DNA of 64,000 bases from Halorientalis regularis. GTDB taxonomy: Archaea; Halobacteriota; Halobacteria; Halobacteriales; Haloarculaceae. The notes under the pieces are model-generated. The model had not been told where the DNA came from, made no database searches, and saw only the letters and a program-made list of their open reading frames with translations. Position numbers and translations under genes: made by a program. The stretch covers positions 248,001 to 312,000 of the forward strand of contig NZ_JALJCL010000001.1 in assembly GCF_023698535.1 (NCBI RefSeq). The letters are read 5' to 3'. Shown here piece by piece: positions 1-7,894 of the stretch. Positions within the stretch are counted from its first letter, which is position 1. Every line of letters starts with the position of its first letter.

Positions 1-817
1 CGTCGGTCACCGCGGCCTTGGCCGCGTCGCGGTCGCCCGCCTGCCACCGCTCCGCGACCGTCTCGGCCTGGTCGGGGAACCGCTGGGCGACGGCCTTCCG
101 GTAGCCCTCGCCGTTCCCGACGTAGTAGGCGACGTGCCCCCGGATCGCGTCCCGAGCGGCGTCGGGGTCGTCGTCGCTGACCGCCGAGGGGACGTAGGGT
201 GCGACCGTGATCTGGCTGGCGTCCCGTCCCGCCTCTGCGGCCGTCTCCTCGATATCCTCGAAGGCCGCGGGCAAGTCCGGGAACGGCACGTTGTGCGGAA
301 TCCAGCCGTCGGCCAACCGCGCGACGACCCGGCGGTTTGCCGGGCCGAGCGCAGCGTGATAGACCGGCACGTCCCGACCGAGTGGCTCGAAGTCCTCGAC
401 CTCGAACAGCTTGCCGTCGTAGGAAACGGTACCGTCGTCGGTCGAGAGGTAGCGCTGGGCGATGGCGATGGTCTCGTGCGCGCGCCGGACCGGGTTCTCG
501 AACTCCAACCCGTGGAGGTCCTCGATGGCCTTGGCCGTACTGACACCGGTTCCCAGCACCATCCGGCCGTCGGCGTAACGGTCGACGGTTGCGGCGGCCA
601 TCGCGAGGACGGCCGGCGAGCGCGAGAACACGTTGGCGATGGCGGTGCCCAACTGGACGGTCTCGGTCGCCTCGGCGACCGCCGAGAGCTGGACGAACGC
701 GTCGCTCCCCCAGAGTTCCGGCATCCAGACGGAGCCGTAGCCCAGCTGTTCGGCGGTGGTCGCGACGCCGGTCGGGTCCATCACGTCGGCAGGCGGCAAG
801 AGCAGGCCCGGTTGCAT
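1..817 (-). CDS. LLM-class (F420/flavin-dependent) oxidoreductase, C-terminus cut by window edge
   Basis: Reads leftward from an ATG at 815-817 and runs off the window after about 272 codons, so the C-terminus is missing. The start MQPGLLLPPAD, the stretch GYGSVWMPELWG, then VQLGTAIANVFSRSP, RMVLGTGVS and VARLADGWIPHN follow the barrel order of the luciferase-like monooxygenase superfamily. Members move hydride between F420 or FMN and an organic substrate in the cytoplasm; haloarchaea make F420, so F420 is the likelier cofactor. The substrate cannot be read from sequence. It lies head-on behind an AMACR-like gene on the same strand, which may hint at acyl/lipid oxidation, but that is inference. 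Confidence 0.85.
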   Translation of the reverse strand, partial: MQPGLLLPPADVMDPTGVATTAEQLGYGSVWMPELWGSDAFVQLSAVAEATETVQLGTAIANVFSRSPAVLAMAAATVDRYADGRMVLGTGVSTAKAIEDLHGLEFENPVRRAHETIAIAQRYLSTDDGTVSYDGKLFEVEDFEPLGRDVPVYHAALGPANRRVVARLADGWIPHNVPFPDLPAAFEDIEETAAEAGRDASQITVAPYVPSAVSDDDPDAARDAIRGHVAYYVGNGEGYRKAVAQRFPDQAETVAERWQAGDRDAAKAAVTD

Positions 818-880
818 GGTCACCGCAATCGCCGCCCCGACACAAAAAGCTCCCTCCGGCGGAGTCGCCAGTATCGACGA

Positions 881-2047
881 CTACTCGATGATGCCGTCCT
901 CGCGGAGGTCGGCGATCCGGTTGGCGTCGTATCCCGCCGCTTCGAGTACGTCGTCAGTGTGCTCGCCGTGGCCGGGCGGCGCGCCGGCGGCCTCCTCCGG
1001 TTCCGCGGTCGACTGAGCGGGGAACCCCACGCGGGGCACGGTCCCCGAGTGATCGATGAGGTCGCGAGCGTCCGCGGCCTCGCTGTCGAGTGCTTCGGCG
1101 GGCGTCCGGACAGGCGCGACCATCGCTTCGGTGTCGCCGAGTTCGGCCTCCCACTCCTCGCGCGTCCGCTCGGCAAACAGGGCTTCGAGTTCCTCGCGCA
1201 CGGCCTCGCGTTCTGCCGGGTCGCCGGTCATGTGCGCGTCCGCGAGCTCCTCGCGCCCGACTGCCTCGCAGAAGGCATCCCAGAACTTCGGTTCGAGCGC
1301 CGCGAGCGTGACGTAGTTGCCGTCGGCGGTCTCGTAGGTGTCGTACCACGGCAGGGACCCGGAGAGTTCCGTGTCACCCGGGCGGGGGTCACCGCCGGTG
1401 AGCGCGTCGTGGGCGACGGCCTGTGAGAAAGAGGCCACCACGTCGGTCATCGCCACGTCGACGTACTCGCCGGCGGTGTTGCCTAACTCGCGAGAGAGCA
1501 GTGCTCCGACGACCGAGAAGGCGGCGAACAGTCCGCCGGCCATGTCGCCGACGGGGTAGCCGGGCATCTGTGGCTCGCTTTCTTCGTCCGCGCGGGTCAT
1601 GTCCAGCAAGCCGGCCATCCCGACGTAGTTGAGGTCGTGCCCCACCCGGTCGGCGTGGGGGCCGTCCTGGCCGAAGCCCGAGAGCGAGCAGTAGATCACG
1701 TCGTCGTTGACCGTTCGGACGGCCTCGTAGTCGACGCCCAGACGCTCGACGACGCCGGGGCGGAACTGCTCGAACACCACGTCGGCTTCGGCGGCGAGGT
1801 CTAGGAAGGCCTCGCGACCGCGGTCGGTCTTCAGATCGAGGGCGACACTTCGCTTCCCCCGGTTGACCGCGTCGAAGATTGCGCCGACGCCCGCGTCGGT
1901 GTACGGCGGGAGGATTCGCGCGTAGTCCCCAGCGTCCGTGTCTTCGATCTTGATCACGTCGGCACCGGCGTCGGCGAGCAGTTGCGTCGCGTAGGGGCCG
2001 GGCAACAGTCGCGAGAGGTCCAGCACGCGTACTCCGTCGAGTCGCAT
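881..2047 (-). CDS. CaiB/BaiF family III CoA-transferase, alpha-methylacyl-CoA racemase-like
   Basis: 388 aa from the ATG at 2045-2047; the frame stays open upstream, but homology begins at MRLDGVRVLDLSRLLPGPYA, the standard family III start. The family either moves CoA between acids or epimerises 2-methylacyl-CoA. The racemase catalytic pair is visible: His137 in VGHDLNYVGM and Asp168 in PVGDMAGG, with spacing close to that of the mycobacterial racemase MCR (His126/Asp156). I therefore favour racemase over transferase. It is divergent from an acyl-CoA dehydrogenase at 2247, which fits branched-chain acyl-CoA beta-oxidation. A CoA-transferase with unknown substrate remains the alternative. 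Confidence 0.85.
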   Translation of the reverse strand: MRLDGVRVLDLSRLLPGPYATQLLADAGADVIKIEDTDAGDYARILPPYTDAGVGAIFDAVNRGKRSVALDLKTDRGREAFLDLAAEADVVFEQFRPGVVERLGVDYEAVRTVNDDVIYCSLSGFGQDGPHADRVGHDLNYVGMAGLLDMTRADEESEPQMPGYPVGDMAGGLFAAFSVVGALLSRELGNTAGEYVDVAMTDVVASFSQAVAHDALTGGDPRPGDTELSGSLPWYDTYETADGNYVTLAALEPKFWDAFCEAVGREELADAHMTGDPAEREAVREELEALFAERTREEWEAELGDTEAMVAPVRTPAEALDSEAADARDLIDHSGTVPRVGFPAQSTAEPEEAAGAPPGHGEHTDDVLEAAGYDANRIADLREDGIIE

Positions 2048-2246
2048 ACCCCTCCTCCCGAGGCCACGACCATAAGCCCCCGTCCCGAACTCGCGACCGC
2101 CACGCCACCAGCTCGACGCCGCTTTCTGGCACGGCGTCCCGTACGAACCGCCGGGAACAATCCGTTCACTCAGCTTACGAGTCTCGCCCGGCCACCCCTG
2201 TGCTCGAGCGGTGGTTTCATAGCAATAGCGCGCGTTCACTCTTGCC

Positions 2247-3467
2247 ATGGCAACAGAAAACAAGAAACGGTCGGTCAGTTTCGACACGGGCGAGGAGACA
2301 CGGCTCATCCTCGACAGTCTCGACGAGTTCATCGAGCAGGAAGTGGAACCGATCAGGGACGACCTAGGCGAGACGTGGGAGAACCCGCGACTGCGCCACG
2401 AGGACGACGGGCGGCTGGTCCCAGAAGTCGTCGACGCCATCGAGACGATTCGCAAGAAGAGCGCGGACGCGGGCTACTACGCGATGAACCTCTCCGAGGA
2501 CGTGGGCGGGGAGGACGTCTCGAACGTCACCTGGTACCGGGCGAAAAAACACGTCGCGAGCCACGGCATCGGCCTGACGGAGTACATCCTCGCAGGCCCC
2601 GAGGGCCCCAAGCCACTCCTGATGCAGGCCGAGGGTGAACAGGTCGAAAAGTACCTGAAGCCGGCCGTGGCGGGCGAGGTGTCGACGGCCTTCGCCCAGA
2701 CCGAACCCGGGCAGGGGTCGGACTCGCCGAACATGGACACCCACGCCGAGAAAGACGGCGACGAGTGGGTCCTCAACGGGCAGAAGCAGTGGATCACGAA
2801 CGCGCCCTACGCCGACTTCGTACAGGTGTTCGCGCGGACGACACCCCAGGAGGAGGCCGGCCGCTACGGCGGGATCACCTGCTTCATCGTCGAGCCCGAC
2901 GAGTTCGAGCTCGGGTCGATGAACAACGCCGTCGGGCTGGAGGGGATGCAGGCCGAGTTGCTGTTCGACGACGTGCGCCTCGGGGAGGACCGGGTCCTCG
3001 GACAGCCCGACACGGCATTCTACAACGCCATGGACTTCCTCTCGCTGGGACGGCTGGAACTCGGCGCGGAAGCGGTTGGCTACGCCGAACACCTCATCGA
3101 GAAAGGCGTCGAGTACGCCAACGACCGGGAGGCCTTCGGGCGACCAATCGGGAAGTTCCAGGGCATCTCCCACAAACTCGCCGAGGGGCGGGCGCGGAAC
3201 TACGCCGCCGACGCCGCCGGCCTCAAACTCGCCTGGCAGATGGACCAGGGCGAGCAGGCCATCGAGGAGTCGTCGATCTTCAAGTACCTCGCGACGAACG
3301 TCTACTTCGACATCGCCGACGACGTGGTGCAGGTCCACGGCGGGAACGGGCTCTCCGAAGACAATCCGTTCATGGACCACCTTCACGTCGCCCGGATCCT
3401 GCGGGTCGTCGAAGGCACCGACGAGATCCAACTCAACACCATCGCGAAGCAACTGGGCGTGTCGTAG
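2247..3467 (+). CDS. Acyl-CoA dehydrogenase
   Basis: 406 aa, full length for the family. FAD-dependent alpha,beta-dehydrogenation of acyl-CoA, the first oxidation of beta-oxidation, passing electrons to ETF. The middle beta domain carries AFAQTEPGQGSD and the flavin-proximal QKQWITNAPYAD; the helical C-terminal domain has EAFGRPIGKFQGI and ends in the catalytic-base motif RVVEGTDEIQ, where Glu389 sits at the position of the general base. Divergent from the racemase-like gene at 881-2047 with about 200 bp between. Acyl chain preference is not readable from sequence. Confidence 0.93.
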   Translation: MATENKKRSVSFDTGEETRLILDSLDEFIEQEVEPIRDDLGETWENPRLRHEDDGRLVPEVVDAIETIRKKSADAGYYAMNLSEDVGGEDVSNVTWYRAKKHVASHGIGLTEYILAGPEGPKPLLMQAEGEQVEKYLKPAVAGEVSTAFAQTEPGQGSDSPNMDTHAEKDGDEWVLNGQKQWITNAPYADFVQVFARTTPQEEAGRYGGITCFIVEPDEFELGSMNNAVGLEGMQAELLFDDVRLGEDRVLGQPDTAFYNAMDFLSLGRLELGAEAVGYAEHLIEKGVEYANDREAFGRPIGKFQGISHKLAEGRARNYAADAAGLKLAWQMDQGEQAIEESSIFKYLATNVYFDIADDVVQVHGGNGLSEDNPFMDHLHVARILRVVEGTDEIQLNTIAKQLGVS

Positions 3468-3482
3468 ATCGACGGCCGGCGG

Positions 3483-3878
3483 TTACTCCGACGCCCAGTC
3501 GACTGCGTCGTCGAGGTCACTGAAACTGCGGACCGCGGCACCGGGCACCTCGACGTTCGATTTCACTGCCATCGCGGTCGTTCCCTCGGAGACGAATCCG
3601 ATCCTGTCGACGCCCGTGTATTCCCCGTTCTCCGACCAGGCCTCACCCATGTACTCCTGGGTCTCTTTCGGGAGGTTCGTGCCGTCGCCGAAGACGGCCA
3701 GCGTCGCTTCGATGTCGTCGCGTTTGCCGCGCTCTCGGTAGTGATCACTCGCGGCGTCGAGGTCGTCGTCGGCGAACCCCTGCCAGCCCTGCATGAACCA
3801 GATACCGACCGGGCCGCGCTTCTCGAACCGCCACTCGTACTCGTCCGGGTCCGGCAACGTGCCTGTCGATTCTGACAT
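3483..3878 (-). CDS. Conserved-looking hypothetical protein (131 aa)
   Basis: Chosen start is the ATG at 3876-3878 (MSESTGTLPDPDEYEW); two further in-frame ATGs at 3905 and 3920 would add an unsupported hydrophobic tail. Soluble mixed alpha/beta protein with a Trp-rich middle (GIWFMQGWQGFADDD) and the ending FSDLDDAVDWASE. The alternating strand/helix pattern with AMAVKSNVEV would suit a SpoIIAA/STAS-like fold, but I see no diagnostic residue and do not assign a function. Convergent with the acyl-CoA dehydrogenase, 15 bp away. Confidence 0.7.
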   Translation of the reverse strand: MSESTGTLPDPDEYEWRFEKRGPVGIWFMQGWQGFADDDLDAASDHYRERGKRDDIEATLAVFGDGTNLPKETQEYMGEAWSENGEYTGVDRIGFVSEGTTAMAVKSNVEVPGAAVRSFSDLDDAVDWASE

Positions 3879-3942
3879 CAACTCTACCAGGGTTTGGAGT
3901 GGCATAACTCCGTCCCGCATATCGAGGAATGATTCGCCCGTT

Positions 3943-4218
3943 TCAATGCCTGAACATCAGGATCCGGTTGGGTTCGTGCCGGATGCAAAAGGGCGTCACC
4001 GACGACGGCGTGAACGTGTTGTCGGTCTTCTCGGAGACGAACAGTTGTTCGAAGGGCTTCCCGCAGGCGGGACAGGCGTATCCCTTCTTGTTCGCCCAGT
4101 GGCTGGTGTCGCGGGTCTCTTTCAGAAGTTTGAGCCCGTGCCGGTAGTCGTGGACGTCGATGGGGCCGTCGTCGTCGCCCAGCGTTTCCATGTGGGAGAG
4201 TAGGTCACGGAACGGCAT
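3943..4218 (-). CDS. Small CxxC protein of the haloarchaeal 'flagella cluster'/DUF7385 type
   Basis: 91 aa from the ATG at 4216-4218 (MPFRDLLSHMETLGD); a longer in-frame start at 4293 would run into the divergent Usp gene. It carries one CPACGKPFEQL pair plus a later lone Cys in TPFCIRHEP, so a metal site would need a partner residue or a dimer. The opening DVHDYRHGLKLLKETRDT resembles proteins that haloarchaeal annotations call flagella-cluster protein; that label comes from genomic position in other species and says nothing firm about role. Divergent from the universal stress protein gene. Confidence 0.72.
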   Translation of the reverse strand: MPFRDLLSHMETLGDDDGPIDVHDYRHGLKLLKETRDTSHWANKKGYACPACGKPFEQLFVSEKTDNTFTPSSVTPFCIRHEPNRILMFRH

Positions 4219-4291
4219 CAATGTCCGGAGCGGTTCGGGAGGCGTTGCCGGCTCCCCGGCCGTTAAGACGCGGGCTGGAGAATCCGACTGC

Positions 4292-4741
4292 ATGACGCTT
4301 CTGGTCCCGTTCGACGGCTCGGCGCTGTCCCGGACGGCGCTCGAACGCGCGAGCGAGTTCGCCGACTACCGCGACGAAGAGGTCGTGGCGCTGACGATCA
4401 TCCCCGACGACGAGGAGTTCGCCCGCGAGCGCGGCTGGATCGACGAGGACGGCACCTACGATCAGGCCGCCGTCTGTGAGGAGTTCGAACGCACCGTCCA
4501 GGAAGTCGCGCCGAACGCGACCTACCGGTGTGAACACCCCGAGACCAGCGACTCGATGACCGCGACCGTCATCGACGACATCACGCGGACGATCAGACAC
4601 GTCGCCGACGACGTGGACGCATCAATCGTGTTCATCGGCAGCGAGAACGCCGGCCGCGTCTCGACCCCGGTCACCAGCGTCGGGAGCCCCGTCTCGGAGG
4701 ACCCGCGCTACGACGTACACATCGTCCGGCATGCCGACTGA
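4292..4741 (+). CDS. Universal stress protein family (UspA-like)
   Basis: 149 aa, one Usp domain. Starts MTLLVPFDGSALSRTALERA, the beta1-loop with Asp that opens the nucleotide-binding Usp fold, and continues with EVVALTIIPDDEEFARERGW. The ATP-binding glycine motif near the C-terminus (GxxGx9GS) is weak: SIVFIGSENAGRVSTPVTSVGS keeps only parts of it, so ATP binding is doubtful. Cytoplasmic. Start is the ATG at 4292. Single gene between divergent and empty intergenic sequence. Confidence 0.85.
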   Translation: MTLLVPFDGSALSRTALERASEFADYRDEEVVALTIIPDDEEFARERGWIDEDGTYDQAAVCEEFERTVQEVAPNATYRCEHPETSDSMTATVIDDITRTIRHVADDVDASIVFIGSENAGRVSTPVTSVGSPVSEDPRYDVHIVRHAD

Positions 4742-4804
4742 GGGCCACACCCGGGGACGTTGACTGATCGCTCACCGTTTTCCCAACCCACGGGCCAACG
4801 GGGA

Positions 4805-4814
4805 TTACTTATAA
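4805..4814 (+). promoter_or_regulatory. Orphan TATA box
   Basis: TTACTTATAA is a very good archaeal TATA element, yet the next gene starts almost 200 bp downstream at 5010. Initiation would be expected near 4838. It therefore serves either a long leader or the small RNA candidate listed next. Confidence 0.55.
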
Positions 4815-4837
4815 CAGGCCGATGATGTCGTGAAGAA

Positions 4838-4905
4838 AACTGAACCACAATCGGTTCGTTGAATCAAGTGCGGTTCGCTCCCAATCCCGAACCGGATTTT
4901 CCCCT
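4838..4905 (+). ncRNA. Candidate small RNA with own promoter and hairpin end
   Basis: Begins about 25 bp after a strong TATA box (4805-4814). It contains two copies of CGGTTCG (4852-4858 and 4871-4877), either of which can pair with CGAACCG at 4888-4894. The nearer pair makes a 7-bp hairpin with a 10-nt loop, followed by ATTTTCCCCTCCCTCTTT, a pyrimidine-rich run that suits archaeal termination. The two competing pairings would allow a switch. No open frame of note covers it. Ends are estimates; this could instead be a long 5' leader of the gene at 5010. Confidence 0.4.
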
Positions 4906-5009
4906 CCCTCTTTCCGCTCCCCCTCTTCGACCGGTTTCGAGTAGTGGTGATTTCCGGCAGGCCTGTCCGTGACCGAAATCACTAGCCCGTGGGTCCCCTA
5001 CGCTCGGTC

Positions 5010-5279
5010 ATGACTGCTGTCCTCGACCGACTCGCCGAACAGGAGGGCTGGCGCATCGAGAACACCGCGGCGCGTGTCCACTACGACGGCGGTGGCGACC
5101 GGTACAGCATCGAGTACTACGAGCCGAGCGACTGTGTGATCTACTGGAAAGTCGCACCCGACGGTGACATCGCCGTTCCGGTCGGTCGCAATACCGTTCC
5201 GACACCGCTACGCGAGCGGATCAGGCAGGATCTGGCCGCCGCTGACATCGATCCGGAAATCGAACGTCGCTCTCTCTGA
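5010..5279 (+). CDS. Hypothetical small protein (89 aa)
   Basis: Start is the ATG at 5010 (MTAVLDRLAEQEGW); an upstream in-frame ATG at 4989 adds seven residues. A single compact alpha/beta domain: helix, then paired strands RYSIEYYEPSD and VIYWKVAPDGDIAVPVG, then a C-terminal helix RERIRQDLAAADI. No cysteines, membrane segment or catalytic motif. Convergent with the acidic gene at 5282-5560, 2 bp apart. Function not recognised. Confidence 0.7.
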   Translation: MTAVLDRLAEQEGWRIENTAARVHYDGGGDRYSIEYYEPSDCVIYWKVAPDGDIAVPVGRNTVPTPLRERIRQDLAAADIDPEIERRSL

Positions 5280-5281
5280 GA

Positions 5282-5560
5282 TCACATCGAGAAGTGGTCG
5301 TCGTCGGCCTCTCGGATCCGGCCCTTGTCCGACTCCGCCGCCTCGACCGCTGCCTCGACTGCCGACTGACTCGCGCCCTCGGGCGGCTCCACCACCGCGT
5401 CGATCGCTGTCCTCGTGGTGGTGTCCGGTTCGTCGTCGCCTTCGGATTCGTCCTCACCGACATCTTCCCAGAGACGGTCGATGACAGCCACCAGCCGCTC
5501 GCCGACGACTTCCAACTCCGGTTCGTACTGTTCGGGGTCCTCGACCGATTCGGCTGGCAT
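5282..5560 (-). CDS. Hypothetical acidic protein (92 aa)
   Basis: Start chosen at the ATG 5558-5560 (MPAESVEDPEQYEPEL) because a TATA box at 5587-5594 would initiate within a few bases of it; the in-frame ATG at 5581 lies upstream of that point. N-terminal helix VVGERLVAVIDRLWEDV, an acidic linker and a second helix with ASQSAVEAAVEAAE; overall strongly acidic, probably soluble. No family recognised. Confidence 0.65.
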   Translation of the reverse strand: MPAESVEDPEQYEPELEVVGERLVAVIDRLWEDVGEDESEGDDEPDTTTRTAIDAVVEPPEGASQSAVEAAVEAAESDKGRIREADDDHFSM

Positions 5561-5586
5561 GTGCGTGTGAGTAACTGCCACGGACT

Positions 5587-5594
5587 GATAAATT
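5587..5594 (-). promoter_or_regulatory. TATA box for the gene at 5282-5560
   Basis: On the minus strand AATTTATC lies centred about 30 bp upstream of the ATG at 5560, the spacing of a leaderless haloarchaeal transcript. It decides the start between two in-frame ATGs. Confidence 0.5.
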
Positions 5595-5689
5595 GCGAGC
5601 TTGATTCATGACCCAATTTACATTATACCGGGGGTACAGCGGTACGCGAGACGGTGAGTTTAATCCCGCAGGCGCTCTGAACCAGTGGT

Positions 5690-6454
5690 ATGAGCGTCGA
5701 CGAGCCGGACGTTCGGGCAGTTGCGCAGGCGGTCCGCGACGCGGAGTCGGTCGTGGCGCTGACGGGGGCCGGCGTCAGCACCGCATCGGGCATCCCGGAT
5801 TTCCGCGGGGAAGACGGCATCTGGGAGCGCCACGATCCGATGGACTTCCACATCGACCGGTTCCGGTCCGACCCCGAGGGGTTCTGGCGCGACCGCGTGA
5901 AACTCCAGGCGTCGGCGTTCGACGACGGGAACGTCGCGCCCAACGCCGCCCACGAGGCGCTGGCGGGACTCGAATCGGCGGGCCACCTCGACACCGTCGT
6001 CACCCAGAACATCGACGGGCTCCACCAGGACGCCGGCTCCGAGGACGTGATCGAGATCCACGGTTCGGCCGCGCGTGTCGTCTGCCGGGACTGCAACCAG
6101 CGGTTCGACGCGGAACCGGCGATGGCGCGAGCCCGGGACGGCGACCTCCCGCCCACCTGTGACGACTGTGACGGGACGCTCAAGCCCGACACCGTCCTGT
6201 TCGGCGAGCAGTTGCCAGAACACGCGCTGATGCAGTCACAGGCGAAAGCCGAGAGCGCGGGCGTGTTCCTCGCCGTCGGCTCGTCGCTGACCGTCGAACC
6301 GGCTGCCTCGCTCCCACGGGTCGCCGCGGAACGAGGGGCGACGCTGGTCCTGGTCAATCTCGAGTCCACACCGCTCTCCGGGCGGGCCGACTTCGACTTC
6401 CGAGCGGACGTGACCGAAGCCCTCCCGCAATTGCGCCGGGCAGTCGAGGAGTGA
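5690..6454 (+). CDS. Sir2-family NAD-dependent protein deacylase
   Basis: 254 aa. Removes acyl groups from lysines using NAD, giving nicotinamide and O-acyl-ADP-ribose. Rossmann and cofactor loop GAGVSTASGIPDFRG (26-40), TQNIDGLH (105-112) and the catalytic His124 in EIHGSAARVVC are intact; the zinc site is CRDC (132/135) plus CDDC (157/160). GSSLTVEPAA and LVNLE near the end complete the NAD pocket. The short zinc insert and lack of a long N-terminus resemble bacterial/archaeal class U or III sirtuins. Its product could feed the macro-domain and Nudix enzymes at 24.2-25.2 kb (inference). Confidence 0.95.
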   Translation: MSVDEPDVRAVAQAVRDAESVVALTGAGVSTASGIPDFRGEDGIWERHDPMDFHIDRFRSDPEGFWRDRVKLQASAFDDGNVAPNAAHEALAGLESAGHLDTVVTQNIDGLHQDAGSEDVIEIHGSAARVVCRDCNQRFDAEPAMARARDGDLPPTCDDCDGTLKPDTVLFGEQLPEHALMQSQAKAESAGVFLAVGSSLTVEPAASLPRVAAERGATLVLVNLESTPLSGRADFDFRADVTEALPQLRRAVEE

Positions 6455-6530
6455 GGGGAGTCCACAGGCAGGGCAACCGGCGCACACGCCCCCTACGCTT
6501 TTGATGTGACCGGGCGTGGGTTGTGTCGTT

Positions 6531-6929
6531 ATGGAGTACGAAGTGCTCGACACCGAGGACGTACCGGTTACCGACCTGTCGGAAGTCGAGGGCGTGCCGC
6601 CGGATCTGGACATCCGCCCCGTCGGCCGGACGATGGGTCTGGAGAACCTCCACCTGACGCTGTGGTACTTCGAGCCCGGCGAGGAGATCCAGTATCACGC
6701 CCACAGCGAGCAGGAGGAACTCTACTACGTCATCGAGGGCGAGTTCTCGCTGAAACTCGGTCGCTCCGGCGAGGAGGAGACGATGGAGGTCGGCCCGGGC
6801 GCGTTCTGGGCGGCCGGCCCGGAGATCGGTCACGGCCACCGCTACGTTGGCGACGACGAGGGCGTCGTCCTCGCGGTCGGCGCGCCCGCCGTCGAAGACC
6901 CCGGTCTCGACCCGCACAATCTGGACTGA
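6531..6929 (+). CDS. Cupin-domain protein
   Basis: 132 aa single-domain cupin. Motif 1 is visible as QYHAHSEQEELYYVIEGEF, giving two His and a Glu metal ligands; motif 2 follows in GPGAFWAAGPEIGHGHRYVG with the last His. Start is the ATG at 6531; five further codons upstream are less likely. Small stand-alone cupins bind a metal and serve as isomerases, dioxygenases or sugar sensors; the substrate cannot be named. The gene lies between Sir2 and a convergent glutaredoxin-like gene. Confidence 0.88.
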   Translation: MEYEVLDTEDVPVTDLSEVEGVPPDLDIRPVGRTMGLENLHLTLWYFEPGEEIQYHAHSEQEELYYVIEGEFSLKLGRSGEEETMEVGPGAFWAAGPEIGHGHRYVGDDEGVVLAVGAPAVEDPGLDPHNLD

Positions 6930-6935
6930 AACCGG

Positions 6936-7175
6936 TCAGGCGTAGCTCCGATCGAGGTATTCGAGGATGCGCTCGGACTCGGCCATCGTGATGCCACGGT
7001 CCTCGTCGACGACGACGGGGACCTGGCGCTGGCCCGAGAGCCGCTTGACCTCGTTGCGTCGGGAGTGGAGTCCCTCGACCCAGACCGACTCGTAGTCGAT
7101 GTCCAGTTCTTCGATCCGGTCCACGACGAGTTCGCAGTACGGACAGCCCTCCAGCCGATAGAGTGTCATCGTCAT
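6936..7175 (-). CDS. Glutaredoxin-like / GST N-terminal-like thiol protein
   Basis: 79 aa thioredoxin-fold protein starting MTMTLYRLEGCPYCELVV, with the CPYC redox motif after the first strand and the cis-Pro segment QRQVPVVVDEDRGITMAES, then LEYLDRSYA. It would exchange disulfides in the cytoplasm; haloarchaea use gamma-glutamylcysteine rather than glutathione, so that is the likely partner. Full size for glutaredoxin. Divergent from the redoxin-like gene at 7287, suggesting linked redox roles. Confidence 0.88.
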   Translation of the reverse strand: MTMTLYRLEGCPYCELVVDRIEELDIDYESVWVEGLHSRRNEVKRLSGQRQVPVVVDEDRGITMAESERILEYLDRSYA

Positions 7176-7286
7176 ACCACTCGCTATGGGGGCGGCTGGC
7201 AAAAAACTGCGGCTCAGGGTCGTCGCCGGACCCACCATGCCCGGGCCTTCGCCGGGGTTTTTGAGGGAGGCACTCCATGCCCGGGT

Positions 7287-7766
7287 ATGCCACCCACCGA
7301 CGGCGACGACATCCCCGATTTCGAGGCACTGTGCTGTGACGGCGAGACCTTCCGCTCGACCCACCTCTCCGAGGCCGTGGGCGACCGCGGTGCGGTCCTC
7401 GTCTCGACTGGCTTCGTCTACAGCGCCATCGCACAGAACTGGTGGAAGCGCTTCCAGAAGTACGGCTGGGACGATTTCGAGGACGTACCCGTCCTCGGGA
7501 TCAGCCGGGACGGCCCCTACGCCCAGAACGACTTCCTGCGCTGGCTGGGCCGCCCGCCGTTCCGGATGTTCGCCGACGTGAACGGCGAAGTCTCCGAGGC
7601 ACTGGACCTGCTCACCGACCGCGATCACATGGCCAACGTCGCGACACCCTGGCGATCCGTCTTCGTCGTCGACCCCGACCTGACTGTGCAGTTCGCCTAC
7701 GTCGCCGACGAGTGGATCGGCCCGCTCCCCCACGAGGACGTGGAGACGGCCGTGGCCGAACTCTGA
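7287..7766 (+). CDS. AhpC/TSA-like thioredoxin-fold protein lacking the peroxidatic cysteine
   Basis: 159 aa from ATG 7287 (MPPTDGDDIPDFEALCCDGE). It follows the peroxiredoxin layout: N-terminal DFEALCCDGETF, strand GAVLVSTGFVYSAIAQNWW, then LGISRDGPYAQNDFLRW and SVFVVDPDLTVQFAYVADEW. Where peroxiredoxins have T-x-x-C, this protein reads VYSAIAQN with no Cys, so it is unlikely to be a standard peroxidase. The only cysteines are Cys16-Cys17. Compare the true peroxiredoxin at 12614-13090. It may be a redox chaperone or use the CC pair; function unknown. Confidence 0.8.
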   Translation: MPPTDGDDIPDFEALCCDGETFRSTHLSEAVGDRGAVLVSTGFVYSAIAQNWWKRFQKYGWDDFEDVPVLGISRDGPYAQNDFLRWLGRPPFRMFADVNGEVSEALDLLTDRDHMANVATPWRSVFVVDPDLTVQFAYVADEWIGPLPHEDVETAVAEL

Positions 7767-7894
7767 GCCCGGCACGGCCGAAGGGGAACGGTTCGAGTCA
7801 CCGTCGAGGCGGACGGCGACAGGTGACCACCGGTCCGTTCGGCCGGACGTGTCGAGGCAGGGATTTACATCTTCGACCCTTCAGTGTCGAGTAT

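Noticed and set aside
5608-6162. 184-codon plus-strand frame overlapping the start of the Sir2 gene
   Set aside because: It is out of frame with Sir2, extremely Arg/Gly-rich, and Sir2 is unambiguous.
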